Assembly (NCBI GenBank): GCA_016292775.1
Contig: JAEDFN010000041.1
Span: 1 to 16,164, forward strand
Origin: Paludibacteraceae bacterium
GTDB taxonomy: Bacteria > Bacteroidota > Bacteroidia > Bacteroidales > Paludibacteraceae
DNA: 16,164 nucleotides
Direction of reading: 5' to 3'
The notes under the pieces were generated by a model. The model was not told the DNA's origin. It saw nothing but the letters and a program-made list of their open reading frames with translations, and did no database searches. The position numbers and the translations under genes were made by a program. Positions 1 to 7,589 of the stretch are shown here, one piece after another; the stretch's first letter is position 1; the number at the start of each line of letters is the position of its first letter.

Positions 1-1
1 C

Positions 2-1072
2 CTTAAAGGTCAATCGGAACATGCCACGGGAATAGCCCTCAGTCGCCATCCTCGCAACTCCTATTTCATCGCAACTAAAATGTCGAACCAAGCTTTTGCC
101 GGTCAAGGCTTATCTCCTCAAGAGATGTACAAAAAATCGGTAGAGATGTACCGCAACTCCCTGAAAGAGTTACAAACCGATTATATCGACTATTACTTGT
201 TGCACGTTGTGGGCCTTGGAGGCGGTATAAGTGCCCTTGACGAGAGATTCTTCAACAGCGGCGTTCTCGATTTCCTTTTTAAGGAGCGTGAAGCCGGCAG
301 AATAAGAAATCTCGGCTTCTCTTATCATGGCGATATTAAGGCCTTTGATTATATGCTCTCACGCCACGATGAATTCAAATGGGATTTCGTGCAAATTCAG
401 CTGAATTATGTAGACTACCGCCATGCCACGGAAGGAAATTATAATGCCGATTACCTCTATGATGAATTGGCAAAACGCAATATCCCCGTAGTGGTTATGG
501 AGCCGCTTTTAGGAGGCCGTCTTGCATCGTTAACAAATTTCTTAAATAGCAGATTACAAGAGCGTGCACCTCGCAAAAGTATCGCCTCTTGGGCTTTCCG
601 TTTCGCCGGATCTTTCCCAAAAGTGCTTACCGTGCTCAGCGGAATGACCTATATGGAGCATCTGCAAGATAACATCCGCACCTACTCACCACTAGTGGAA
701 TGTAGTGCAGAAGAGCTTGATTTACTTGAAAATACAGCACAAATTATGCTCAACTACCCTTCCGTGCCGTGCACCCGTTGCCAATACTGCATGCCTTGCC
801 CTTATGGTATTGACATCCCTACTATCTTTGCTCACTACAATAAATGTATCAACGAAGGTAACACCCCGGCGTCGACACAAGACCCCGACTATCGCCGGGC
901 TCGCCGCGCATTTTTAATTGGGTACGACCGCGCCGTGCCGGGCTTGAGACAAGCAAACCACTGCATCGGTTGCTACCAATGTGCACCTCACTGCCCTCAA
1001 TCTATAAACATCCCGCAAGAACTACACCGAATCGACGATTTCGTGGAAAAACTAAAACAGAACAAGTTATAA
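2..1072 (+). CDS. Aldo/keto reductase with C-terminal 2x[4Fe-4S] domain, 5'-truncated by window edge
   Basis: The frame is open from base 2, before the first ATG at 80, and the residues encoded there (ending YFIATKM) fit the aldo/keto reductase core including the catalytic Lys. The true start is therefore outside the window. About 356 residues are visible. The barrel continues with DYYLLH (active-site His region), LGFSYHG and the VVVMEPLLGGRL strand. The C-terminal part holds two ferredoxin-like cysteine sets, counted from the Met at 80: C231, C234, C237, C240 followed by Pro, and C295, C298, C301, C305 followed by Pro. This marks the Fe-S aldo/keto reductase subfamily, presumably a cytoplasmic oxidoreductase that passes electrons through the clusters. 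The substrate is unknown. It converges on hutH across a terminator. I am confident of the family and not of any specific reaction. Confidence 0.9.
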   Translation, partial: LKGQSEHATGIALSRHPRNSYFIATKMSNQAFAGQGLSPQEMYKKSVEMYRNSLKELQTDYIDYYLLHVVGLGGGISALDERFFNSGVLDFLFKEREAGRIRNLGFSYHGDIKAFDYMLSRHDEFKWDFVQIQLNYVDYRHATEGNYNADYLYDELAKRNIPVVVMEPLLGGRLASLTNFLNSRLQERAPRKSIASWAFRFAGSFPKVLTVLSGMTYMEHLQDNIRTYSPLVECSAEELDLLENTAQIMLNYPSVPCTRCQYCMPCPYGIDIPTIFAHYNKCINEGNTPASTQDPDYRRARRAFLIGYDRAVPGLRQANHCIGCYQCAPHCPQSINIPQELHRIDDFVEKLKQNKL

Positions 1073-1143
1073 TCAAAGATTTTTATTCGATGAAATCATA
1101 ATTTTTCGTCAGTCAAATCCCTTACAAATTCATATCAATACAT

Positions 1144-1172
1144 AAAAAAGCCCGGGAAGAATATTCCCGGGC
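1144..1172 (-). terminator. Rho-independent terminator of the hut transcript, possibly bidirectional
   Basis: A 9-bp perfect GC-rich stem (GCCCGGGAA at 1150-1158, TTCCCGGGC at 1164-1172) encloses a 5-nt loop. Read on the minus strand it is followed at once by six T (1149-1144), which places it as the terminator downstream of hutH. On the plus strand the trailing sequence has only a weak T-tract (AACAATTTT), so termination of the aldo/keto reductase transcript here is possible but less sure. Confidence 0.9.
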
Positions 1173-1216
1173 AACAATTTTACATTTAAATTTTTATTAT
1201 AATACAAAAGAATTTA

Positions 1217-2701
1217 TCAAAATTCTTTTCTCAAGAAAGCGATAGAATCAGCGATATGAGGGTACATCACTTCGTCTATTTCAATGAAAGGCACCACTTT
1301 ACGATAGTCAGCTACGAGAGCCTCGAGAGTATCTGAAGAGCGGAGAGGGCGACGGAATTCAAGAGCTTGAGCCGCATTAAAGAGTTCGATAGCAAGCACT
1401 CTCTCTGTATTCAATGCCACTCTCACCAATTTAGTAGCGGCATTTGCACCCATAGAAACGTGGTCTTCTTGTCCTTGGCTACTCTCAATAGAGTCGACAG
1501 AAGCAGGCATACAGAGGCCTTTACTTTGACTAACGATAGAAGCTGCTGTATATTGAGGAATCATAAATCCGGAGTTAAGACCCGGTTTTGCTACCAAGAA
1601 ACTTGGCAATCCGCGTTTACCACTGATAAGTTGGTTGATACGTTGTCCGGAAATAGAGCCGAGTTCCGCTACTGCAATAGCAAGGAAATCCATAACGATA
1701 GCGAGTGGCTGACCATGGAAGTTACCGGCAGAGATAACCATATCTTTTTCAGGAATAACGGTAGGGTTATCAGTAGCAGAATTGATTTCCGTTTCCACTA
1801 CAGAGCGCACATAAGCGATAGCATCTTTAGAAGCACCGTGAACTTGTGGCATACAGCGGAAAGAGTAAGGGTCTTGTACATGCTCTTTGTGGCGAGCAAT
1901 AATCTGACTACCTTGGAGTAACTCTTTGATACGAGCGGCTGTATCGAGTTGTCCTTTATGAGGGCGAACAGCGTGAACTTCGTAAGTGAAAGGCTCGATA
2001 CGACCGTCGAAAGCCTCGAGACTCACACTACCGATAACGTCGGCGGCACGACTGAGTTGCTCGGCTTTTATCAACGACCATACTGCGTGTGCAGCCATGA
2101 ATTGAGTACCGTTAAGAAGGGCAAGACCCTCTTTTGATTTAAGGGTAATAGGCTCCCATCCGAATTTGGCATTCACCTCTGCTGCAGGGAGTTTCTTTCC
2201 TTCGTAATAAACCTCTCCAAGGCCGAGAAGTGGTAATGACATATGAGCAAGCGGAGCAAGGTCACCGGATGCTCCGAGAGATCCTTGTTGATATACAGCA
2301 GGGAATACACCGTTGTTGAACATATCTACAAGGCGTTGTACTGTAACGAGTTGCACGCCGGAAACTCCGTATTGAAGAGATTGTATTTTAAGGAATACAA
2401 TGATTTTTACTATCTCTTGATCTACCTCATCACCTGTACCGCAAGCGTGGCTCATCACAAGGTTTTTTTGAAGTTGTGAGAGTTCGTCAAGACCGATACT
2501 GATATTACATAGAGAGCCGAAACCGGTAGTTACTCCATAGATAGGCTCTTTTTGTGTTTTCATTTTATTGTCGAGATAATCGCGACAAGCATTGATACGT
2601 TCGATAGAACCTTTTGACAATGAGAGTTTATAACCCTCTGTCATAATACGTTTGATATCATCTATAGTAAGTCTTTCAGATGAAATTTCATGAATTTTCA
2701 T
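1217..2701 (-). CDS. hutH: Histidine ammonia-lyase
   Basis: This 494-residue cytoplasmic enzyme removes ammonia from L-histidine to give trans-urocanate, the first step of histidine catabolism. The signature of the MIO-cofactor lyases is present: GSLGASGDLAP, with Ala144-Ser145-Gly146 expected to cyclise into the methylidene-imidazolone electrophile. The YGVTTGFG segment (Tyr55) matches the catalytic tyrosine region. The length is that of the usual bacterial family (about 500 residues). It starts 5 bp after the hutU stop, so the two are almost certainly cotranscribed with hutU first, and the terminator at 1144-1172 follows. No Shine-Dalgarno sequence is visible, as is usual in Bacteroidota. 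Phenylalanine and tyrosine ammonia-lyases share the MIO fold, but the hutU neighbour makes histidine the likely substrate. Confidence 0.97.
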   Translation of the reverse strand: MKIHEISSERLTIDDIKRIMTEGYKLSLSKGSIERINACRDYLDNKMKTQKEPIYGVTTGFGSLCNISIGLDELSQLQKNLVMSHACGTGDEVDQEIVKIIVFLKIQSLQYGVSGVQLVTVQRLVDMFNNGVFPAVYQQGSLGASGDLAPLAHMSLPLLGLGEVYYEGKKLPAAEVNAKFGWEPITLKSKEGLALLNGTQFMAAHAVWSLIKAEQLSRAADVIGSVSLEAFDGRIEPFTYEVHAVRPHKGQLDTAARIKELLQGSQIIARHKEHVQDPYSFRCMPQVHGASKDAIAYVRSVVETEINSATDNPTVIPEKDMVISAGNFHGQPLAIVMDFLAIAVAELGSISGQRINQLISGKRGLPSFLVAKPGLNSGFMIPQYTAASIVSQSKGLCMPASVDSIESSQGQEDHVSMGANAATKLVRVALNTERVLAIELFNAAQALEFRRPLRSSDTLEALVADYRKVVPFIEIDEVMYPHIADSIAFLRKEF

Positions 2702-2706
2702 AGATA

Positions 2707-4722
2707 TTATTTTAAAGCGTTTTTGATAATATTTTCGTCTTCTACAATATTAGGCATGGTAACCACGAGACCCGGAGTGCGGTCCATTTCGCGTTTGATA
2801 GCGAACATAGCGCCTTTATTACGAGCCCAAGAGCGGCGAGCGATACCGTTATTAACATCCCAAAGGAGCATGTTATTCAAGCGGCGTTCTGAGTCAGCGC
2901 TACCATCGAGCACCATACCGAAGCCACCGTTGATAACTTCACCCCAACCTACACCGCCACCATTGTGGATAGATACCCAAGTAGCACCGCGGAAAGAGTC
3001 GCCAATGCAGTTTTGCACTGCCATATCAGCAGTAAATGAAGAGCCGTCGTAGATATTTGATGTCTCACGATAAGGAGAGTCGGTACCTGATACGTCGTGG
3101 TGGTCGCGTCCGAGAACAACAGGAGCGGAGATACGTCCGGCCTTGATTGCATCATTAAAGGCTTGTGCTATTTTGATACGTCCTTCTGAGTCGGCATAAA
3201 GAATACGAGCTTGTGAACCTACAACAAGGTGGTTCTTTTGTGCCTCTTTAATCCAGTGGATGTTATCATCAAGCTGTCCGCAAATCTCTTCAGGAGCGTT
3301 TTTGCGTATCTCTTCGAGCACTTCGGTAGCTATGGCATCGGTCTCGGCAAGGTCTTTAGGGTCGCAACTTGTACAAGCCCAACGGAAAGGACCGAAGCCG
3401 TAGTCGAAGAACATAGGTCCCATAATATCTTGTACGTAAGAAGGATAGCGGAATTTACCATTCTCTCCCATTACATCGGCGCCGGCACGAGATGCTTCGA
3501 GGAGGAAGGCATTTCCATAATCAAAGAAATACATTCCTTTGGAAGCTATTTTATTTATTGCTGCGGCGTGGCGGCGGAGAGACTCTTGCACTGCGGCTTT
3601 GAATTTTTCCGGCTCTTCTGCCATCATTCTATTGCTCTCTTCATAAGAATAACCTACAGGGTAATAACCTCCTGCCCATGGGTTGTGAAGGGATGTTTGG
3701 TCACTACCGAGGCTCACTTTAATATCATCATTAGCGAGACGCTCCCAAAGGTCTACTACATTACCTTGATAAGCAAGAGAAACGGCCTCTTTATTTTTTG
3801 ATGCTTCGAGCATGCGAGGAATGAGTTTGTCGAGGTCGGTATATACCTCATCTACCCATCCTTGAGAGTGGCGAACGTTAACGGCTTTAGGGTTAACCTC
3901 GGCGATAACAGCAACAACGCCGGAGATAACGCCTGCTTTTGGTTGAGCTCCGGACATTCCGCCAAGACCGGCAGAAATAAAGATTTGTCCCGGTATAGAT
4001 GGGGCAAAGCCTTTTTTCATCTGTTTACGAGCGGCATTAAGCACGGTAATTGTGGTTCCGTGTACTATACCTTGTGGACCGATATACATATAAGAGCCCG
4101 CCGTCATCTGTCCGTACTGACTTACTCCGAGGGCATTGAAGCGCTCCCAATCATCCGGTTTTGAATAATTTGGAATTACCATACCGTTAGTAACCACTAC
4201 TCGTGGAGCATCTTTATGGGAAGGGAAAAGTCCCATTGGGTGACCGGAATACATTACAAGGGTTTGCTCGTCAGTCATCTGACTGAGGTATTGCATAGTG
4301 AGGCGATATTGTGCCCAGTTTTGGAATACGGCACCATTACCTCCGTATGTAATGAGTTCGTGTGGATGTTGAGCTACGGCAGGGTCAAGGTTGTTATTTA
4401 TCATCATCATGATAGCGGCTGCCTGACGAGAGCGATATGGATATTCGTCGATATGACGGGCTTTCATCTCATAATCAGGGCGGAGACGATACATATAGAT
4501 TCTGCCGTATCGACGAAGCTCTTCTGCAAATTCAGGAGCTAATAATGCATGATGTTTTTTAGGAAAATAGCGCAATGCATTACGCAATGCAAGCTCTTTT
4601 TGCTCCGGTGTAAGGATATCTTTACGTTTTGGAGCATGATTTACTTTTTCATCATAAGGTTTAGGTTCCGGCAAAATGTCCGGAATTCCTGCCATAATCT
4701 CTTCTTTAAAAGTGAGTTTCAT
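2707..4722 (-). CDS. hutU: Urocanate hydratase, long (UROC1-like) form
   Basis: It converts urocanate to 4-imidazolone-5-propionate using tightly bound NAD+, the second step of histidine breakdown. At 671 residues it is about 110 longer than the classical Pseudomonas-type HutU (about 557) and close to animal UROC1 (about 676). Visible family motifs are YGGNGAVFQNWAQY (126-139), the glycine-rich LGGMSGAQ (253-260), GGYYPVGYSYEES (351-363), FRWACTSCDP (446-455), the DHHDVSGTDSPYRETSNIYD stretch (540-559) and HNGGGVGWGEVINGG (586-600). I recall the last two as nearly identical in UROC1-type enzymes. The ATG at 4720-4722 gives MKLTFKEEI; the internal Met10 (MAGIPDIL) is an alternative start. The gene lies 26 bp after the exported-protein gene and 5 bp before hutH. 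Confidence 0.96.
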   Translation of the reverse strand: MKLTFKEEIMAGIPDILPEPKPYDEKVNHAPKRKDILTPEQKELALRNALRYFPKKHHALLAPEFAEELRRYGRIYMYRLRPDYEMKARHIDEYPYRSRQAAAIMMMINNNLDPAVAQHPHELITYGGNGAVFQNWAQYRLTMQYLSQMTDEQTLVMYSGHPMGLFPSHKDAPRVVVTNGMVIPNYSKPDDWERFNALGVSQYGQMTAGSYMYIGPQGIVHGTTITVLNAARKQMKKGFAPSIPGQIFISAGLGGMSGAQPKAGVISGVVAVIAEVNPKAVNVRHSQGWVDEVYTDLDKLIPRMLEASKNKEAVSLAYQGNVVDLWERLANDDIKVSLGSDQTSLHNPWAGGYYPVGYSYEESNRMMAEEPEKFKAAVQESLRRHAAAINKIASKGMYFFDYGNAFLLEASRAGADVMGENGKFRYPSYVQDIMGPMFFDYGFGPFRWACTSCDPKDLAETDAIATEVLEEIRKNAPEEICGQLDDNIHWIKEAQKNHLVVGSQARILYADSEGRIKIAQAFNDAIKAGRISAPVVLGRDHHDVSGTDSPYRETSNIYDGSSFTADMAVQNCIGDSFRGATWVSIHNGGGVGWGEVINGGFGMVLDGSADSERRLNNMLLWDVNNGIARRSWARNKGAMFAIKREMDRTPGLVVTMPNIVEDENIIKNALK

Positions 4723-4748
4723 AGTAGTGTGTTATTATATTTTATTTA

Positions 4749-5576
4749 TTATAAATCTTTTATGTTCTCTTTATGAATTCTCTGTTTCTGCTTTTCGTCT
4801 TGATAGAGGAGAGTAATTTTTCCTTGTCCGTATTGGTCGGTATTCATTATTGTAAGCACCACATTACCAATATGTTTTCCTGATGCAGTGTCAAAAATAT
4901 CTGCCATATCGCGAAACATATTTGAAAAAGCTTTAAAGAGTAATTCCGACTTCTCTTCGGCAGGGAGTTTATCGAATTTTTTTGCCGGCATACCGAGGGA
5001 TTTTTCAAACGAATCTTGGAAGTATTTCTTCAATTTTTCAGAATCCAATTTGCCATTAGGGAATAGCTTATTATACAATTCCTTTAAATTCTCTCTCGAA
5101 TTCTCTGCGGAATTCTTGTCAACAACGGTAAACTCAGATCGATAGTTGCACTCGCCATTAGAGAGTTGCGCCATAAAATCCGTAGAATTGGCATTTTTAC
5201 ACTCTTCGATGCACACCGGATTGCCGTATTTCTCTGTAAGATTGGTCTTTAATGAAGAATATCTCTTTTCCAATTCCGACCAAGAAGATTGAACGGGTAA
5301 AGAAACAAAAACGTGAGACATCTTTTTTTCATTATCTCCGCACACATAGACGGAGCAATCGGAATAACCTGCAAAATTACCTACCAACAGAACGTTATCA
5401 TCTACATAAGTAACTAATTTAAAACCTTTTGACTGTAGTTTTCTAGCAAAAGAAGATACGCTACCATCTATAGGTATACCCATAAATTGCATAAATTCTT
5501 CTTTTTCGTTATTTGCCGGATAAGCGAAATTAATACTCATTACGGCAATCAACAATAATAGCAAAGTACGTTTCAT
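4749..5576 (-). CDS. Exported protein of unknown function upstream of hutU
   Basis: I do not recognise a named family in this 275-residue protein. Residues 1-20 form a signal peptide: MKR, a hydrophobic core of Leu, Ile, Ala and Val, then a likely cleavage site near NFAYPA at 17-21. There is no lipobox cysteine, so a periplasmic or otherwise exported soluble protein is expected. The mature start EEFMQFMGIPIDGSVSSF, followed by a KLQSKGF segment, resembles a motif I recall from many short exported Bacteroidales hypotheticals; this is memory, not a search. The middle is beta-rich with three cysteines (in SDCSVYVCGD and PVCIEEC), and the C-terminal part is more helical and charged (Lys/Glu). It sits 19 bp after the phospholipase gene and 26 bp before hutU, so cotranscription is likely, but nothing ties it to histidine use. 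Confidence 0.8.
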   Translation of the reverse strand: MKRTLLLLLIAVMSINFAYPANNEKEEFMQFMGIPIDGSVSSFARKLQSKGFKLVTYVDDNVLLVGNFAGYSDCSVYVCGDNEKKMSHVFVSLPVQSSWSELEKRYSSLKTNLTEKYGNPVCIEECKNANSTDFMAQLSNGECNYRSEFTVVDKNSAENSRENLKELYNKLFPNGKLDSEKLKKYFQDSFEKSLGMPAKKFDKLPAEEKSELLFKAFSNMFRDMADIFDTASGKHIGNVVLTIMNTDQYGQGKITLLYQDEKQKQRIHKENIKDL

Positions 5577-5595
5577 ATATATGTATTTAATTTAT

Positions 5596-6441
5596 TTATG
5601 AAATATAATCAAGGTCAGACATTTTCAAGATAGGGCTACCCTCGTTTTTATCAAAATTGATTGTTAACTGAGAGAGCACTTTACACGCGTAATCATACCC
5701 TATATTGAATATTTCTTCAGTATGGTCGATGTCAAAGATATCGAATTTTTTAGCCTCAACGGGCTCGAAAAGTATATCACACGAGCGCTTTTCGGGCACT
5801 GTACTCGATTGTATAGAGAGGTTGTAGACACGTGCTGCGATGTCAATGGCGGAATCTACCGACGGATCTGGTGCTATCGGGTTCACATGACATCCGGCAA
5901 GTAAGCGGCATTTTTTACGTATTACACGGCAAGGCATATTATTAAATATTCCGCCGTCGACATACACTTTATTGCCTATCCTTTTCGGAGTGAGGAAGAT
6001 AGGTACGGAACTCGACGCCACAACTTTCTCTATCAACGGCCCGGAAGAGAAATACTCGTTCTTTCCCTCTACAAGTTCCGTTGCATTAATAATAAGGGGT
6101 ATTTTCAACTCTTCAAAAGTGGTACTTTTTATTACACTCGAGAGCATATTCTCGAATTTATATTGAGAGAATAGACCCATCTTTTGCCTTTTGAAGCTCA
6201 CATAATTAAAAAATTTGGTCTGTTTAAAGAAAAAACAGATATCGTCGGGAGAGATACCATCGGCATACATTGCCCCGATGATAGCTCCGGCACTCACTCC
6301 GGAGATTATTTGTGGTTTGAGGTTGAACTCCTCCATAGCTTTCAACACTCCGATATGGGCTATACCTTTTGCTCCTCCACCACTGAGTGTCAGGCCTATA
6401 TTATACATCTCTTTTTTCGGGTTTTCTATAGACGATTCCAT
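5596..6441 (-). CDS. Patatin-like phospholipase (serine lipid acyl hydrolase)
   Basis: This 281-residue protein has the complete patatin catalytic set. The oxyanion-hole loop is GGGAKG at 21-26, the nucleophile Ser50 is in GVSAG (48-52), and the dyad aspartate Asp162 is in VDGG. It is expected to hydrolyse acyl esters of phospholipids or other lipids. No signal peptide or membrane segment is visible, and the protein lacks the large extra domains of NTE-type or outer-membrane (PlpD-like) patatins, so it resembles the short bacterial RssA/YchK type and probably acts in the cytoplasm or at the inner membrane face. The start at 6441 adds 11 residues before an internal Met12 (MYNIGLTL); both are plausible. 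It begins 6 bp after the exchanger stop, which suggests translational coupling. Confidence 0.9.
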   Translation of the reverse strand: MESSIENPKKEMYNIGLTLSGGGAKGIAHIGVLKAMEEFNLKPQIISGVSAGAIIGAMYADGISPDDICFFFKQTKFFNYVSFKRQKMGLFSQYKFENMLSSVIKSTTFEELKIPLIINATELVEGKNEYFSSGPLIEKVVASSSVPIFLTPKRIGNKVYVDGGIFNNMPCRVIRKKCRLLAGCHVNPIAPDPSVDSAIDIAARVYNLSIQSSTVPEKRSCDILFEPVEAKKFDIFDIDHTEEIFNIGYDYACKVLSQLTINFDKNEGSPILKMSDLDYIS

Positions 6442-6447
6442 AATATC

Positions 6448-7476
6448 TTACGCGTTTTGTAACAAGAAAAACATATAAATACCATAAATAATAAGAAGTG
6501 ACAAACCTTCATATCTATTGATATCACGTTTTGTAAACATGAAAATCAGAAGTAATAAGCCTGACAAAATATTCATACCGGCATCTAAAATGAAGCCGCT
6601 GTATGCATTTAGAGGTCTTATTACGGCACTTATTCCCACTACGAAGAATATATTGAAAAGGTTTGATCCGATAACGTTACCGATAGCGAGGTCGGTATTC
6701 TTCTTGATAGCGGCCACAACAGAAGTAGCCAATTCCGGAAGCGATGTTCCCAAAGCCACAATAGTGATTCCGATAACGCTCTGACTCACACCAAGGTTTT
6801 CGGCTATCAACACGGCATTATCAACAATAAGACGGCCACCGATAACGAGACCTGCAAGTCCTACTACAATCAGCAACAGCGACTTCCACACCGGCATAAC
6901 ACCTTTTTTGTTCTCTTTTTCATCAGTTTCCGACGCCTCCGTTGTACTATCTTTGCCCTCTGCAACCGCAATATTCAAGTTGTTATTGCTCTTGCGCGAC
7001 TTCATCCCTTGATATACGGAGTAATACATAAAACCTGCAAAGCATACAAGGAGTAAAACTCCGTCTATTCGAGAAATGCCCGTATCACATCCGATATTTA
7101 TCAAACCGAAGCAGTTGGTACCCATAAGCATAATCGCTATAGTGGCAAAGATATACATCGGTATTTCATACATATAGGTGCTGCGTTTGCAAACAATAGG
7201 ATATATCAATGCCGAAACGCCCAAAATCACCATGGTATTTATGATATTACTACCGAGAATATTGGTAAGTGCAATATCGGAAGCGTCGTTTAACGCCGCA
7301 GTAATATTTACAACGAGCTCCGGAGCCGAGGTCCCGAATCCTACAATTGTCAATCCTATAACGAGGTCCGACACTTTCATCCGTTTTGCAAGCGCTGAGG
7401 CCCCGTCAACAAGCCAATCTGCCGAAAGACAGATAACTACAAAACCGGCTATCAATAATAAGAAATCAATTATCAT
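6448..7476 (-). CDS. CaCA-family Na+/Ca2+ antiporter (YrbG-like)
   Basis: This 342-residue integral inner-membrane protein has the duplicated alpha-repeat of the cation/Ca2+ exchanger superfamily. Repeat one has GFGTSAPE (46-53) then GSNIIN (75-80); repeat two has ALGTSLPE (241-248) then GSNLFN (270-275). Glu53 and Glu248 are the expected ion-binding acidic residues. About ten hydrophobic segments flank a charged cytoplasmic linker (about 157-195) rich in Glu, Lys, Ser and Thr. It probably extrudes Ca2+ (or a similar cation) in exchange for Na+ or H+. It is the first of five tightly packed minus-strand genes and lies 113 bp after the protease stop. No clear Bacteroidota promoter is visible in that gap, so readthrough from the protease transcript is possible. 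Confidence 0.93.
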   Translation of the reverse strand: MIIDFLLLIAGFVVICLSADWLVDGASALAKRMKVSDLVIGLTIVGFGTSAPELVVNITAALNDASDIALTNILGSNIINTMVILGVSALIYPIVCKRSTYMYEIPMYIFATIAIMLMGTNCFGLINIGCDTGISRIDGVLLLVCFAGFMYYSVYQGMKSRKSNNNLNIAVAEGKDSTTEASETDEKENKKGVMPVWKSLLLIVVGLAGLVIGGRLIVDNAVLIAENLGVSQSVIGITIVALGTSLPELATSVVAAIKKNTDLAIGNVIGSNLFNIFFVVGISAVIRPLNAYSGFILDAGMNILSGLLLLIFMFTKRDINRYEGLSLLIIYGIYMFFLLQNA

Positions 7477-7589
7477 TTTTATCCTCTATTTTAAAGCCTT
7501 TTTATTTAAATCATACGATAACCAATCGCAAAATAAAAGACTTTACAATAATATTCGTTTTTTTATGTCAATAATCTATTTAAAAAATT

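Noticed and set aside
80..1072. Treating the ATG at 80 as the true start of the aldo/keto reductase
   Set aside because: The same frame is open to base 2 and encodes conserved reductase sequence (ending YFIATK) before that Met, so the gene is cut by the window edge.
1367..1921. Long plus-strand open frame (184 codons) inside hutH
   Set aside because: It is an antisense shadow of a conserved gene; its translation has no recognisable domain.
3229..3801. Plus-strand open frame of 190 codons inside hutU
   Set aside because: It lies wholly antisense to a highly conserved enzyme and its translation is cysteine- and serine-rich without a domain pattern.
7477..7589. Promoter for the exchanger operon in the 113-bp gap
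   Set aside because: The best candidates (TTATTTTG, or TTGACA followed by TATTGT on the minus strand) do not match the Bacteroidota consensus and spacing together. I also see no terminator hairpin for the protease gene here.
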